A program made the position numbers and the translations under genes. The notes under the pieces are model-generated. The model saw only the letters and a list, made by a program, of their open reading frames with translations, searched no databases and was not told where the DNA came from. Positions 27,224-34,365 of a stretch of DNA of 64,000 bases are shown here, in pieces. The DNA comes from Gammaproteobacteria bacterium (lineage in GTDB: Bacteria > Pseudomonadota > Gammaproteobacteria > Ga0077554 > Ga007554): NCBI GenBank assembly GCA_040183005.1, contig JAMPIW010000007.1, positions 496,001-560,000 on the forward strand, read 5' to 3'. Each line of letters begins with the position of its first letter. Position 1 is the stretch's first letter.

Positions 27224-28471
27224 TTGAGCCAACGCAACCTCAGTGTAAAGATTCTTGCCGGTCTGCTGGCAGGCTCAATATTGGGAATCATCGCCAGGCT
27301 GGGCGCACAAGGTGCGCCATGGCTCAACTGGCTCGTGGAGTATGTGACCCTGCCAACAGGGCAGATCTTTCTGCGACTGCTTTTCATGCTGGTAGTGCCA
27401 CTACTGTTTTCGGCCTTGGTGATTGGTATTTGCAGCCTCGATGTGAGGCGCATGGGGCGAATGGGGGCGAGGACGCTGGGATACACCGTGGTTGTCTCTC
27501 TGATCGCAGTGCTGATCGGGATGACGCTGGTGAACTGGCTCCGGCCGGGTGAAGGCTTGCCGGATTCGCTACGCGCATTCGCCTCAGCAAACGGAACAGC
27601 GATATCCGTCCCGAAGCCGCCGGAAACCACGGGGGCCGCGTTCATCGTTGGCATGTTTCCTGATAATCCGGTCAAGGCGGCGGCCAACGGGGAGATGATC
27701 GGGGTCATCCTCTTTGCGTTGATCTTTGGTGTCGGCCTTTCATACACCCAGACACCAGGGGCACTCCGTCTGCGCGAGGCGATTGAGGGGCTTTACGATG
27801 TCAGCATGACCTTGATCAATGGCATTTTGAAGCTGGCGCCTTATGGCGTGGCCGCACTGCTCTTCACCATGACCGCCCGTTTGGGCGTAGAAGTGCTGGG
27901 AAGCCTACTGTCCTATGTTGGCGTAGTGCTGCTGGCGCTTTCTCTTCATATGTTCGTTGTGTATTCACTCTCTGTTCGATTTCTGGGTGGAATGTCTCCG
28001 ATCGCGTTCTTTCGGGATATCCGGCTGGCAATGCTCACCGCCTTTGCTACCGCTTCATCAAGCGCAACGCTTCCCACTGCGCTCAAGGTTGCGAATGACA
28101 ATCTCAAGTTGCCTCCCCATGTCAGCCGGTTTGTCCTCACCGCAGGCTCGGCGATGAACCAGAATGGCACCGCGCTTTTCGAGGGAGTGACGGTGCTTTT
28201 TCTCGCCCAGCTTTTTGGTGTGCCACTGGATTTCACGCAGCAATTTACGGTAATGCTGATCTGTGTCCTGGGTGGAATCGGCACTGCGGGCGTTCCTGCG
28301 GGGTCATTGCCGGTAATCGCGATGATCCTGGTGATGTTCGGGATTCCCGTGGAAGGCCTGGCCCTCATCCTTGGCGTTGACCGCTTTCTCGACATGTGCC
28401 GCACCACTTTGAACGTGACGGGTGATTTGGCTGCGGCAGTTTACGTAGCGCGCGGCGAGAAAGAGGAATGA
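27224..28471 (+). CDS. dicarboxylate/amino acid:cation symporter (DAACS family)
   Basis: A 415-residue inner-membrane symporter of the GltP/DctA family, with about eight transmembrane helices and two re-entrant loops. Diagnostic stretches are RLLFMLVVPLLFSALVIGI, the Ser-rich TAFATASSSATLPTAL (HP1 tip), AGSAMNQNGTALFEGV (the NMDGT-like motif of TM7, here NQNGT) and GVDRFLDMCRTTLNVTGD. It probably imports glutamate, aspartate or C4-dicarboxylates with protons or sodium. The start is a TTG at 27224, preceded by AAGGA at 7-nt spacing. No better in-frame start exists nearby. Confidence 0.9.
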   Translation: MSQRNLSVKILAGLLAGSILGIIARLGAQGAPWLNWLVEYVTLPTGQIFLRLLFMLVVPLLFSALVIGICSLDVRRMGRMGARTLGYTVVVSLIAVLIGMTLVNWLRPGEGLPDSLRAFASANGTAISVPKPPETTGAAFIVGMFPDNPVKAAANGEMIGVILFALIFGVGLSYTQTPGALRLREAIEGLYDVSMTLINGILKLAPYGVAALLFTMTARLGVEVLGSLLSYVGVVLLALSLHMFVVYSLSVRFLGGMSPIAFFRDIRLAMLTAFATASSSATLPTALKVANDNLKLPPHVSRFVLTAGSAMNQNGTALFEGVTVLFLAQLFGVPLDFTQQFTVMLICVLGGIGTAGVPAGSLPVIAMILVMFGIPVEGLALILGVDRFLDMCRTTLNVTGDLAAAVYVARGEKEE

Positions 28472-28637
28472 GCCTGAAAAACTCAGTCATCCACGAAAGT
28501 CACAAAAAACACGAAAACATTCAAATACATGTCGCGATTTTACTTTCTACCCATCCGGTAAATTGTTGTAGCAATCCATGTTTTTGTTTTATTTCGTGAA
28601 TTTCGTGTTTTTCGTGGACAAAAAGCGGTTTTTAAGA
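28470..28637. repeat. MITE-like repeat, copy 3 (inverted relative to copy 1)
   Basis: It aligns end to end, in reverse orientation, with copy 1 at 8791-8955, including the non-palindromic centre. It begins at the symporter stop and runs into the 3' end of yheT. ATGAG occurs at both ends (28468-28472 and right after 28632) and may be a target duplication. Confidence 0.8.
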
Positions 28638-29593
28638 TGAGTTGAGTGGTTGAAAAACTCTAAAATACGCTCCGGCAGCCACGCGTGTCTGCCGGGAAAA
28701 GGCCCGGAAATAAAGCCCATGTGCCCGCCTTCTTCTGGGAACTCCAGTGTTACACAGGCCGATACCTGTGATGAACGGGGTAACGCCGATGCCGGCAAGA
28801 AGGGATCGTTGCGGGCGTTGATCAGCAATGTAGGGATGTGGATGTTGATGAGCCCCGGTTTGCTGCTGGTTCTTGTCCAGTAATCATCAGTATTTTTGTA
28901 GCCGTGTAGTGGCGCAGTAAAAAGGTCATCAAATGCTCGCAAGGTTGTGACGTGTCTTAGTGCCTCACGGTCAAATAGGCCTGGATACTGTTCGAGCTTC
29001 TGCGACGCTTTTTTCTTCAGCGTGCGCAGAAAGTGAGCGGCATATAGCTGATTAAATCCCCCGCTGTCCAGCGCCTTGCCGGTGGCTTGCAGATCCATCG
29101 CGGCAGAGACCGTTACCGCTGCGTTGATAATCCCACACGCATTATCTCCCTGTTCCCCCATCCATTTCAGCAGGGCATTGCCGCCTAGCGATACACCTGC
29201 TGCAAAAATGCAAGAATCAGGATTTAGTGCGCGCAACCGGCGCAAAATCCAATCAATCTCCGCGCTGTCACCGGCGAAATAGGCGCGGGGCAGGCGGTTG
29301 GGTTCGCCGCTGCACCCGCGAAAATTCACGGCTATTCCACGCCAGCCGCTGTGCTGCAATTTCTCCATCAGGCTGCGCACGTAATGTCCCCGTGAGCTGC
29401 CTTCTAGTCCATGAAAAAACACCACTAACGGGCCAGAAGAAGAAGTATTTAGCCAGTCAACATCAATGAAATCACCATCCGGTGTATCCCAGCGCTCACG
29501 CGTATAGGCGATGCGTGGCGCGGATGTAAGCAGGGCTGTATAAATGGTTTGTAAATGGCCGCCAGGAAGCCAGGAAGGAGCAAGGTATGACAG
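28589..29593 (-). CDS. yheT: YheT-family alpha/beta hydrolase without canonical start
   Basis: A hydrolase of the YheT/EMB8 family. Visible are FFHGLEGSSRGHY, NFRGCSGEPNRLPRAYFAGD, the nucleophile elbow GVSLGGNALLKW, AFDDLFTAPLHGYKNTDDYW, ARNDPF (acid) and EEGGHMGF (His). Homology extends well upstream of the first GTG (29425), through PSWLPGGHLQTI, but no ATG, GTG or TTG exists between there and the in-frame stop at 29666-29668. A CTG at 29593 with CGAGG 6-7 nt upstream would give exactly the family N-terminus, so I use it provisionally (334 aa). The last dozen residues are read from the MITE-like copy 3. It could also be a decaying gene: an IS91 remnant lies just upstream. Confidence 0.7.
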   Translation of the reverse strand: MSYLAPSWLPGGHLQTIYTALLTSAPRIAYTRERWDTPDGDFIDVDWLNTSSSGPLVVFFHGLEGSSRGHYVRSLMEKLQHSGWRGIAVNFRGCSGEPNRLPRAYFAGDSAEIDWILRRLRALNPDSCIFAAGVSLGGNALLKWMGEQGDNACGIINAAVTVSAAMDLQATGKALDSGGFNQLYAAHFLRTLKKKASQKLEQYPGLFDREALRHVTTLRAFDDLFTAPLHGYKNTDDYWTRTSSKPGLINIHIPTLLINARNDPFLPASALPRSSQVSACVTLEFPEEGGHMGFISGPFPGRHAWLPERILEFFNHSTHLKNRFLSTKNTKFTK

Positions 29594-29815
29594 GGTGTGC
29601 CTCGGTATGACGTTTGTAATGTTTAGTATATAGCACTTGATCAGGTAGGCAGTGTCAGATGTGTTTTAGCCCAGAATGGTTGAAATCGATCCGGAAGAGA
29701 CGCTCAAGGCATCGGGGTCGAATGCCTGGTGTGGGGCGAAAGCAGGCATTCGCTGACGCGATAACCCGTCGTCCACGGATGCCGTTTTCGACGATGACTC
29801 TCTACGCTGTTGGCC

Positions 29816-30058
29816 ATGTTAGCGACAGCAGTACAGCACGCCTCGGTCTCGCCCGCTCAGATCCATTACGAACGGCACCGTCCGGTGACGACGGTGTTCT
29901 ATCGTCTCATCCAGGAGAATGTTGAGATCTTCTACCACCAGATCGATGTGGAGACGAGACACACGCTCCCCGACTTTGTGATGAAGGAGTTCGATCGTTA
30001 TCTGGATCGCGGGATTCTGGCGCACGGCTTTTTGCGGGCAAAATGCGGGAGCATTTAA
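29816..30058 (+). pseudogene. IS91-family transposase N-terminal remnant
   Basis: About 80 residues resemble the start of IS91-type rolling-circle transposases: HYERHRPVTTVFYRLIQENVE, then LPDFVMKEFDRYLDRGILAHGF, followed by RAKCG, where the family continues into its zinc-binding cysteines. Here the frame stops at once and nothing of the HUH catalytic region follows. No IS ends are recognised. The fragment adjoins the start-less yheT and the restriction-modification system, marking an old insertion or rearrangement point. Confidence 0.65.
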
Positions 30059-30334
30059 GCAGAATCTTACGCTTTGGGTAAATAAGACAAGTCGATTCAT
30101 TAGAAAACAATGAGTTATACTAACCATGAACTACTCTAATTTAGTGGTTAGGTGTGTGAATGGTAAGCCCTGTATCTAATTGATAACGTGATATTTTAAA
30201 TAAAAACTGTAAATCTTTACGCAATTGCCCATGCTTGTTCAAGAAGGCGGCCTAGTTATGGCGTTCTTGGCTATTGACATTTTCTCTGTTATGATGACTT
30301 TATGTATCATAAAAAACGGTAGCGAGGCAACAAA
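30059..30334. promoter_or_regulatory. AT-rich upstream region of the methyltransferase gene
   Basis: This 276-bp stretch is markedly more AT-rich than its surroundings. It holds a perfect -35-like TTGACA at 30274-30279. A -10 is not clear (weak ACTTTA/TTTATG 17-19 bp on). GAGG lies 7 nt before the TTG start of the methyltransferase. Confidence 0.4.
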
Positions 30335-31255
30335 TTGCGCTTCTCTGTTCCCCATCCAATTCCTTACCAAGGCAGCAAACGCCGATTGGCTACAGCCATT
30401 CTCAGCCACGTTCCTGCAAACCAATACACGCGCCTTGTAGAGCCGTTCGCCGGTTCAGCCGCAGTTACTTTGGCAGCTGCGTCTCGAAAAACGTTTTCTT
30501 CTTACGTGATCGGGGATGCGCTCGAACCGCTTATCAGATTGTGGGACATGATTATTGATGACCCTACGGAAGCTGCTGACCAGTACAGTAAGCTGTGGCA
30601 TCGGGAACGCGAAAAGCCGATTGATGCGTACTACGAAATTCGCTCCGAGTTCAACGCAGATCGTAACCCCGCCAAGTTGCTGTATTTATTGGCGAGGTGC
30701 GTAAAGAACGCCGTTCGATTCAACCCAGCAGGCGAGTTTAATCAGTCACCGGACAAGCGCCGGAAGGGTACGCGCCCACAACTGATGAAGGCAGAGCTAT
30801 TCGCCGCACATCAAGCCCTTGCGGGCAAATCTCAGGCAGTGCATGGAGACTTTTTGTCGCTGTTTCTATCCGCGCAGGAAGGAGATTTTTTCTACTTAGA
30901 CCCGCCGTATCAAGGAACAAGCGAAGGCCGAGATCAACGCTATATTGCAGGTGTCAGCCGTGATCGAATGATTGAGGCACTAGCAATCCTCAACGAAAAG
31001 CGCATACCATTTATTCTTAGCTACGACGGCTTTAGTGGAGAAAGAAAGTATGGCGACCCACTTCCTCAGACTGTCGCGCATCGAATTTTATTGGATGTTG
31101 GCCGGTCTAGTCAGGCCACCCTTAACGGTCGTGACGACGTGACAATTGAATCCCTTTACGTATCGCACTTCATTCCGGCTATACGCAAAGCAACCAAAGC
31201 CACCCTTTCACTTGACGACTTTGCGGAACAGACAACACTATTTACATTTATCTAG
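30335..31255 (+). CDS. DNA adenine methyltransferase, D12 class (R-M modification enzyme)
   Basis: A 306-residue N6-adenine methyltransferase of the Dam/D12 class. N-terminal PHPIPYQGSKRRLA and VEPFAGSAAVTLAA (AdoMet binding) precede a target-recognition region, then FFYLDPPYQGTSEGRD (the catalytic DPPY). It protects host DNA from the endonuclease encoded by the opposing gene. The recognition sequence cannot be read. The start is TTG at 30335 with GAGG at 7 nt; the frame otherwise lacks the conserved N-terminus. Its TAG stop shares a CTAG with the stop of the endonuclease gene. Base composition is poorer in GC than the core genes, consistent with horizontal transfer. Confidence 0.9.
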   Translation: MRFSVPHPIPYQGSKRRLATAILSHVPANQYTRLVEPFAGSAAVTLAAASRKTFSSYVIGDALEPLIRLWDMIIDDPTEAADQYSKLWHREREKPIDAYYEIRSEFNADRNPAKLLYLLARCVKNAVRFNPAGEFNQSPDKRRKGTRPQLMKAELFAAHQALAGKSQAVHGDFLSLFLSAQEGDFFYLDPPYQGTSEGRDQRYIAGVSRDRMIEALAILNEKRIPFILSYDGFSGERKYGDPLPQTVAHRILLDVGRSSQATLNGRDDVTIESLYVSHFIPAIRKATKATLSLDDFAEQTTLFTFI

Positions 31256-31953
31256 CGTGTATTTTTTAAAATTTGCTTGATCTCTTCAGCCACGCTTCTC
31301 TGGTGATGTTCCGCCTCACTTCTGACTCGTTCAAAGTCGGGTACCTCGTCACCAATCCAAACAAGGTCTACTCGTCGCTGCAGCTGCATGGCGATGTGAC
31401 TATAAGAGGTTGGTTCGGCCCAATAGCAAGAGAGGCAGGCATCAAGGGATTTAATCTGTAACCAATTCTTACAATGCTCGCATGCCCATGACTTTTTCCG
31501 ATTACATGAACCGCAAAGAATTTGGTACGGCGATTCCTCTCCGCGTTGTGATTCACCCGCGACCTCATACGGGATACGATGATCGACCTGCAAATTGTGC
31601 GCGGCTCCGCAAATTTGGCATCTATCGCCAGCAGCATGAATGAGCGCATCCCGTTCTTTCTTTGGCAGGAGTCGCCGCCCCTCCTTCCCTGCCTCTAGTT
31701 CCCCTTCATCAAATATATATGCCGCGATTGAGCGACCGTTGGTGTGTTTAACTTTGATGGTTTTGAGACGGAATCCCAAATCTCTAACGTCTTGAGCGGC
31801 GCGAGGCGGGTGATCGTATCCGGCCTGATTGATTTCCTCCGTCGTGACAGCACCGTTTTTAATGATGCTATCCAAAACAAATCGCGCCCTTTTGTTCGTT
31901 ACAGCCGAGATTCGTTCGAGAAGCTCTTTCGGAAAGTCGGATACATCAGGCAT
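31252..31953 (-). CDS. HNH restriction endonuclease
   Basis: A 233-residue protein. The N-terminal 90 residues look like a winged-helix DNA-binding domain (RARFVLDSIIKNGAVTTEEINQAG). The HNH nuclease core is CQICGAAHNLQVDHRIPYEVAG ... YQILCGSCNRKK, with paired CxxC groups that bind structural zinc and the His-Asn residues of a beta-beta-alpha metal site. A further zinc knuckle follows (CEHCKNW ... CLSC). Placed against a D12 methyltransferase and behind a controller gene, it is almost certainly the type II restriction enzyme. The ATG at 31953 overlaps the end of the controller gene by 8 nt, which suggests translational coupling. Confidence 0.85.
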   Translation of the reverse strand: MPDVSDFPKELLERISAVTNKRARFVLDSIIKNGAVTTEEINQAGYDHPPRAAQDVRDLGFRLKTIKVKHTNGRSIAAYIFDEGELEAGKEGRRLLPKKERDALIHAAGDRCQICGAAHNLQVDHRIPYEVAGESQRGEESPYQILCGSCNRKKSWACEHCKNWLQIKSLDACLSCYWAEPTSYSHIAMQLQRRVDLVWIGDEVPDFERVRSEAEHHQRSVAEEIKQILKNTR

Positions 31954-32170
31954 TGAACAGTTCCTTTGCGGGAACGCCTAATGCAGTCGCGATTTTGTGG
32001 ATGTTTAGAAGGCTGATATTTCTTTCGCCTCGTTCAACACCTCCAATATACGTCCGGTCCAGGCCACAGGTGAGCGCGAGCGACTCCTGCGAAAGCCCTT
32101 TTTGCTTTCGAAGTTCTCGCACTCGCTCACCGAAGTACTTTTGAAGTTGGGTTTCACACTGTCTATCCAT
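31946..32170 (-). CDS. XRE-family controller (C) protein of the R-M system
   Basis: A 74-residue single-domain XRE helix-turn-helix protein (RVRELRKQKGLSQESLALTCGLDRTYIGGVERGERNISLLNIHKIA). Size and position are those of R-M controller proteins, which delay endonuclease expression after entry into a new host and then autoregulate. It lies directly upstream of, and overlaps, the endonuclease gene. There is no Shine-Dalgarno before the ATG, and the predicted start point is only about 10 nt upstream, so translation from a nearly leaderless mRNA is likely, as known for several C genes. Confidence 0.85.
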   Translation of the reverse strand: MDRQCETQLQKYFGERVRELRKQKGLSQESLALTCGLDRTYIGGVERGERNISLLNIHKIATALGVPAKELFNA

Positions 32171-32186
32171 CTGGGCATAAGTGAAT

Positions 32187-32222
32187 CACTATAGATGACA
32201 ATGAGTCCACGGACTTTAGGTA
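32187..32222 (-). promoter_or_regulatory. C-box operator and -10 for the controller-endonuclease operon
   Basis: On the minus strand, TAAAGTCCGTGGACTCA followed by TTGTC reproduces the C-box layout known from controller systems (GACT/AGTC half-sites around CGTG). A -10-like TATAGT (32193-32188) follows directly, with no good -35, as expected for a C-activated promoter. Confidence 0.65.
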
Positions 32223-32233
32223 TCATTAGTGTA

Positions 32234-32336
32234 GTAGGGTGCAATAAACGAAGTGCATTGCACCGAATGAGACAAGGCTACGGCGTTGTGTTGCTGCGCA
32301 ACGTTTGGTGGGTTTCGCGATGCGAACCCACCCTAC
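32234..32336. repeat. dispersed repeat of about 100 bp, copy A
   Basis: It starts GTAGGGTGCAATAAACGAAG and ends in CCCACCCTAC. It is nearly identical to copy B at 34068-34166, in the same orientation. The ends are complementary (GTAGGGTG / ACCCTAC). It has no coding capacity of its own. Confidence 0.85.
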
Positions 32337-32450
32337 ATTGAAAAGAACCCAAAGTCCTCTCCTGGCACCCCCGCCATGCAAGATATAACACAGTCTGCCA
32401 AGTTAAGCCTCAACCACTACAACTAATACGAGCCAACTGCCGTTTTAGGG

Positions 32451-33038
32451 TTATGGCTCGAGTTTGCTGTCCAGTATTTGAAGGAATTTCCGCATCCACT
32501 CTGGATGGGCGGGCCAAGCTGCGGCGGTAACCAGGTTGCCGTCCACATGGGCGTTAGAAAAAGTTGCATTGGTTTCCACCCAGGTGGCGCCCGCCTGGAT
32601 CAGTTCGGGTTTGACGGCGGGGTAGGCCATGCATTGTTTGCCTCTCACGACATCCGCAGCAGTGAGTATCTGCGCACCGTGACAGATCGATGCGATAGGT
32701 TTGCGGGTTTGAGCAAAGTGCCGCACGATGTCCAGCACACGTTCATTCAGGCGGAGGTATTCAGGCGCACGACCCCCAGGAATCACGAGCGCGTTGTAAT
32801 CCTGAGGGTTGAGTTCATCGAAATTGGACGTGATGGCAAAGTTATGGCCGGGTTTCTCACTATAGGTTTGGTCACCCTCGAAATCGTGGATTGCGGTACG
32901 CACGGTTTCGCCACCTTTTTTGCCGGGGCAGGCTGTATGGACGGTGTGGCCGACCATGGTCAACATTTGAAACGGCACCATTGCCTCGTAGTCTTCTACA
33001 AAATCACCCACCAACATGAGTATTTTCTTCTTGGCCAT
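32451..33038 (-). CDS. DJ-1/PfpI-family protein
   Basis: A 195-residue class I glutamine-amidotransferase-like fold of the PfpI/YhbO group. It has [22 protein letters not shown], the glutamate of the triad region, [15 protein letters not shown], and the nucleophile elbow [10 protein letters not shown] (Cys about 111). Members have been described as intracellular proteases, chaperones or dicarbonyl-stress enzymes; the role here is uncertain. The ATG at 33038 has AAGGAGG 8 nt upstream. A GTG two codons earlier is too close to that site. It stands alone between repeat copy A and the partial duplication. Confidence 0.9.
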   Translation of the reverse strand: MAKKKILMLVGDFVEDYEAMVPFQMLTMVGHTVHTACPGKKGGETVRTAIHDFEGDQTYSEKPGHNFAITSNFDELNPQDYNALVIPGGRAPEYLRLNERVLDIVRHFAQTRKPIASICHGAQILTAADVVRGKQCMAYPAVKPELIQAGATWVETNATFSNAHVDGNLVTAAAWPAHPEWMRKFLQILDSKLEP

Positions 33039-33126
33039 GCCCACTTCCTCCTTGTCATTGTAAACAGTGTTAACGAAACGAAGAGTTATTCCATTTCCAC
33101 TTCAAAGGTGTATTTTCCCCCTCTCC

Positions 33127-33315
33127 CTGACCCTCCCCCCGCAAGCGGGGGAGGAGATATATTGATTGTCCCATTGAAGTGGAATTGGGAAATGGAATTA
33201 CTCTTCAATAATCAATGCGATCTTGCCAGTAATGGAACCCTTTTCCAATAGTTGATGTGCCTCGGCAGTTTCCCCCAAAGGGAATGTATGCGCGAGGCTG
33301 ATTTTTAATTTCCCA
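33127..33315. repeat. partial duplication of the quinone oxidoreductase 3' region, copy 1
   Basis: About 190 bp match 34174-34365 in the same orientation at roughly 90% in the coding part. The match includes a REP-like hairpin (CCCCGCAAGCGGGG), the TTGATTGTCCCATTGAAGTGG spacer core and the last 40 codons of the oxidoreductase. The two copies flank the toxin-antitoxin genes. Confidence 0.8.
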
Positions 33316-33360
33316 GCAAGTAGGCCGTGAGTGGCGTTGCGCTGGAAGCAGCGGCCCGGA
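33198..33360 (-). pseudogene. C-terminal remnant of a quinone oxidoreductase paralog
   Basis: The minus-strand frame is open from about GLLAGKLKISLAHTFPLG to the normal end KIALIIEE and TAA. It corresponds to the last 45-50 residues of the intact protein encoded at 34248-35249, with a few substitutions (for example GET for EKA). Upstream of GLLAG the resemblance fades and no start exists. It is best read as the tail of a former tandem paralog, cut by the event that brought in the toxin-antitoxin genes. Confidence 0.7.
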
Positions 33361-33399
33361 TCCAGTTAGTAGCATCATCAGGCCGCGCAGATCACTGAT

Positions 33400-33729
33400 T
33401 TAAATCACCAGTTGTTCGGGTTCAATGCCAAGAGCACGCGCAATCTTTTCGCGAGTAGATTTCCGTATGCTCTCTTTTGCCTCCTGTTGCGCGTATGCAC
33501 TTTGAGAGATGTCAAGGCGTTGCGCGACATCTGCCTGGGTTAGCCCAAGATGCTCACGCCATGCCCGGACAGGCGTCATCCCCTCATTAACCACTTTGCC
33601 GACGACATCGTTGGGAACGGTTGGCTCACGGCGTTGGGGTAATCTTAAATAGTCACTATACGGAATCACAGCGAAAGCGGGTTTCCCCTCCGCATCTTTC
33701 AGAATCTGAACATTAATAGGTACGTTCAT
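33400..33729 (-). CDS. antitoxin with XRE-type DNA-binding domain
   Basis: A 109-residue protein. Residues 1-40 resemble the toxin-binding segment of RelB/Phd-like antitoxins (MNVPINVQILKDAEGKPAFAVIPYSDYLRL). The C-terminal half is an XRE helix-turn-helix (REHLGLTQADVAQRLDISQSAYAQQE). The ATG at 33729 follows GTGGAG. The gene is 13 bp after the toxin gene on the same strand, so toxin precedes antitoxin as in higBA modules. It probably represses the shared promoter. Confidence 0.85.
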   Translation of the reverse strand: MNVPINVQILKDAEGKPAFAVIPYSDYLRLPQRREPTVPNDVVGKVVNEGMTPVRAWREHLGLTQADVAQRLDISQSAYAQQEAKESIRKSTREKIARALGIEPEQLVI

Positions 33730-33742
33730 TGCGTTTCTCCAC

Positions 33743-33976
33743 CTACATGATAGTGACAATGATGGGGGTGCTGTCTTGGCCAATCTCAAAGATCACCCGA
33801 TAGTCACCCACCCGAAGTCGGTAATCGTCGCGTCCCTGCAAGCGCTTGATGTTGCCTTGGCAGTCCGGCCAGTTTGCTAATTGCTGTACCTCAGCAAAGA
33901 TTTTCTGGCGTTTGACCCTATCGGCTATCTTGCGAAGTTGCCTGGCTGCTTTAGTAGACCATTCAATGGTATTCAT
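33743..33976 (-). CDS. RelE/ParE-family toxin
   Basis: A 77-residue toxin of the RelE/ParE superfamily: WSTKAARQLRKI at the start, then IKRLQGRDDYRLRVGDYRVIFEI, the typical beta-sheet with conserved arginines of ribosome-dependent mRNA interferases. Which of RelE or ParE activity applies is not certain. It is the first gene of a two-gene toxin-antitoxin unit that sits between the two copies of the oxidoreductase 3' duplication. Confidence 0.87.
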   Translation of the reverse strand: MNTIEWSTKAARQLRKIADRVKRQKIFAEVQQLANWPDCQGNIKRLQGRDDYRLRVGDYRVIFEIGQDSTPIIVTIM

Positions 33977-34067
33977 AAAATGAAATATAAGCTATTTATA
34001 AGTTATGTCAAGAAAACTTATTTTCATCCACGCTCCCCCGACTTATCCTCACCATCAATCCAGTATT

Positions 34068-34166
34068 GTAGGGTGCAATAAACGAAGTGCATTGCACCGA
34101 ATGAGGCAAGGCTACGGCATTGTGTTGCTGCGCAACGTTTGGTGGGTTTCGCGATGCGAACCCACC
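34068..34166. repeat. dispersed repeat of about 100 bp, copy B
   Basis: It is nearly identical to copy A (32234-32336). It lacks the final CTAC and runs directly into the REP-like hairpin of the oxidoreductase 3' duplication. Confidence 0.85.
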
Positions 34167-34173
34167 AAACATA

Positions 34174-34365
34174 CCCCTCACCCCAGCCCTCTCCCCGCAA
34201 GCGGGGTGAGGGGATGTATTGATTGTCCCATTGAAGTGGGATTGGAATTACTCCTCAATAATCAATGCGATCTTGCCGGTAATGGAACCCTTTTCCAATA
34301 GTTGATGCGCCTCGGCAGCCTTTTCCAAAGGGAATGTATGCGCGAGGCTGATCTTTAATCTCCCG
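34174..34365. repeat. partial duplication, copy 2 (includes the intact gene's 3' end)
   Basis: This is the counterpart of 33127-33315. The REP-like segment CTCCCCGCAAGCGGGGTGAG lies just downstream of the oxidoreductase stop and could work as its terminator. Confidence 0.75.

Noticed and set aside
26320-27747. A 475-codon minus-strand frame across ppk2, the repeat and the symporter start
   Set aside because: It overlaps two well-supported genes on the other strand and reads straight through the palindromic repeat.
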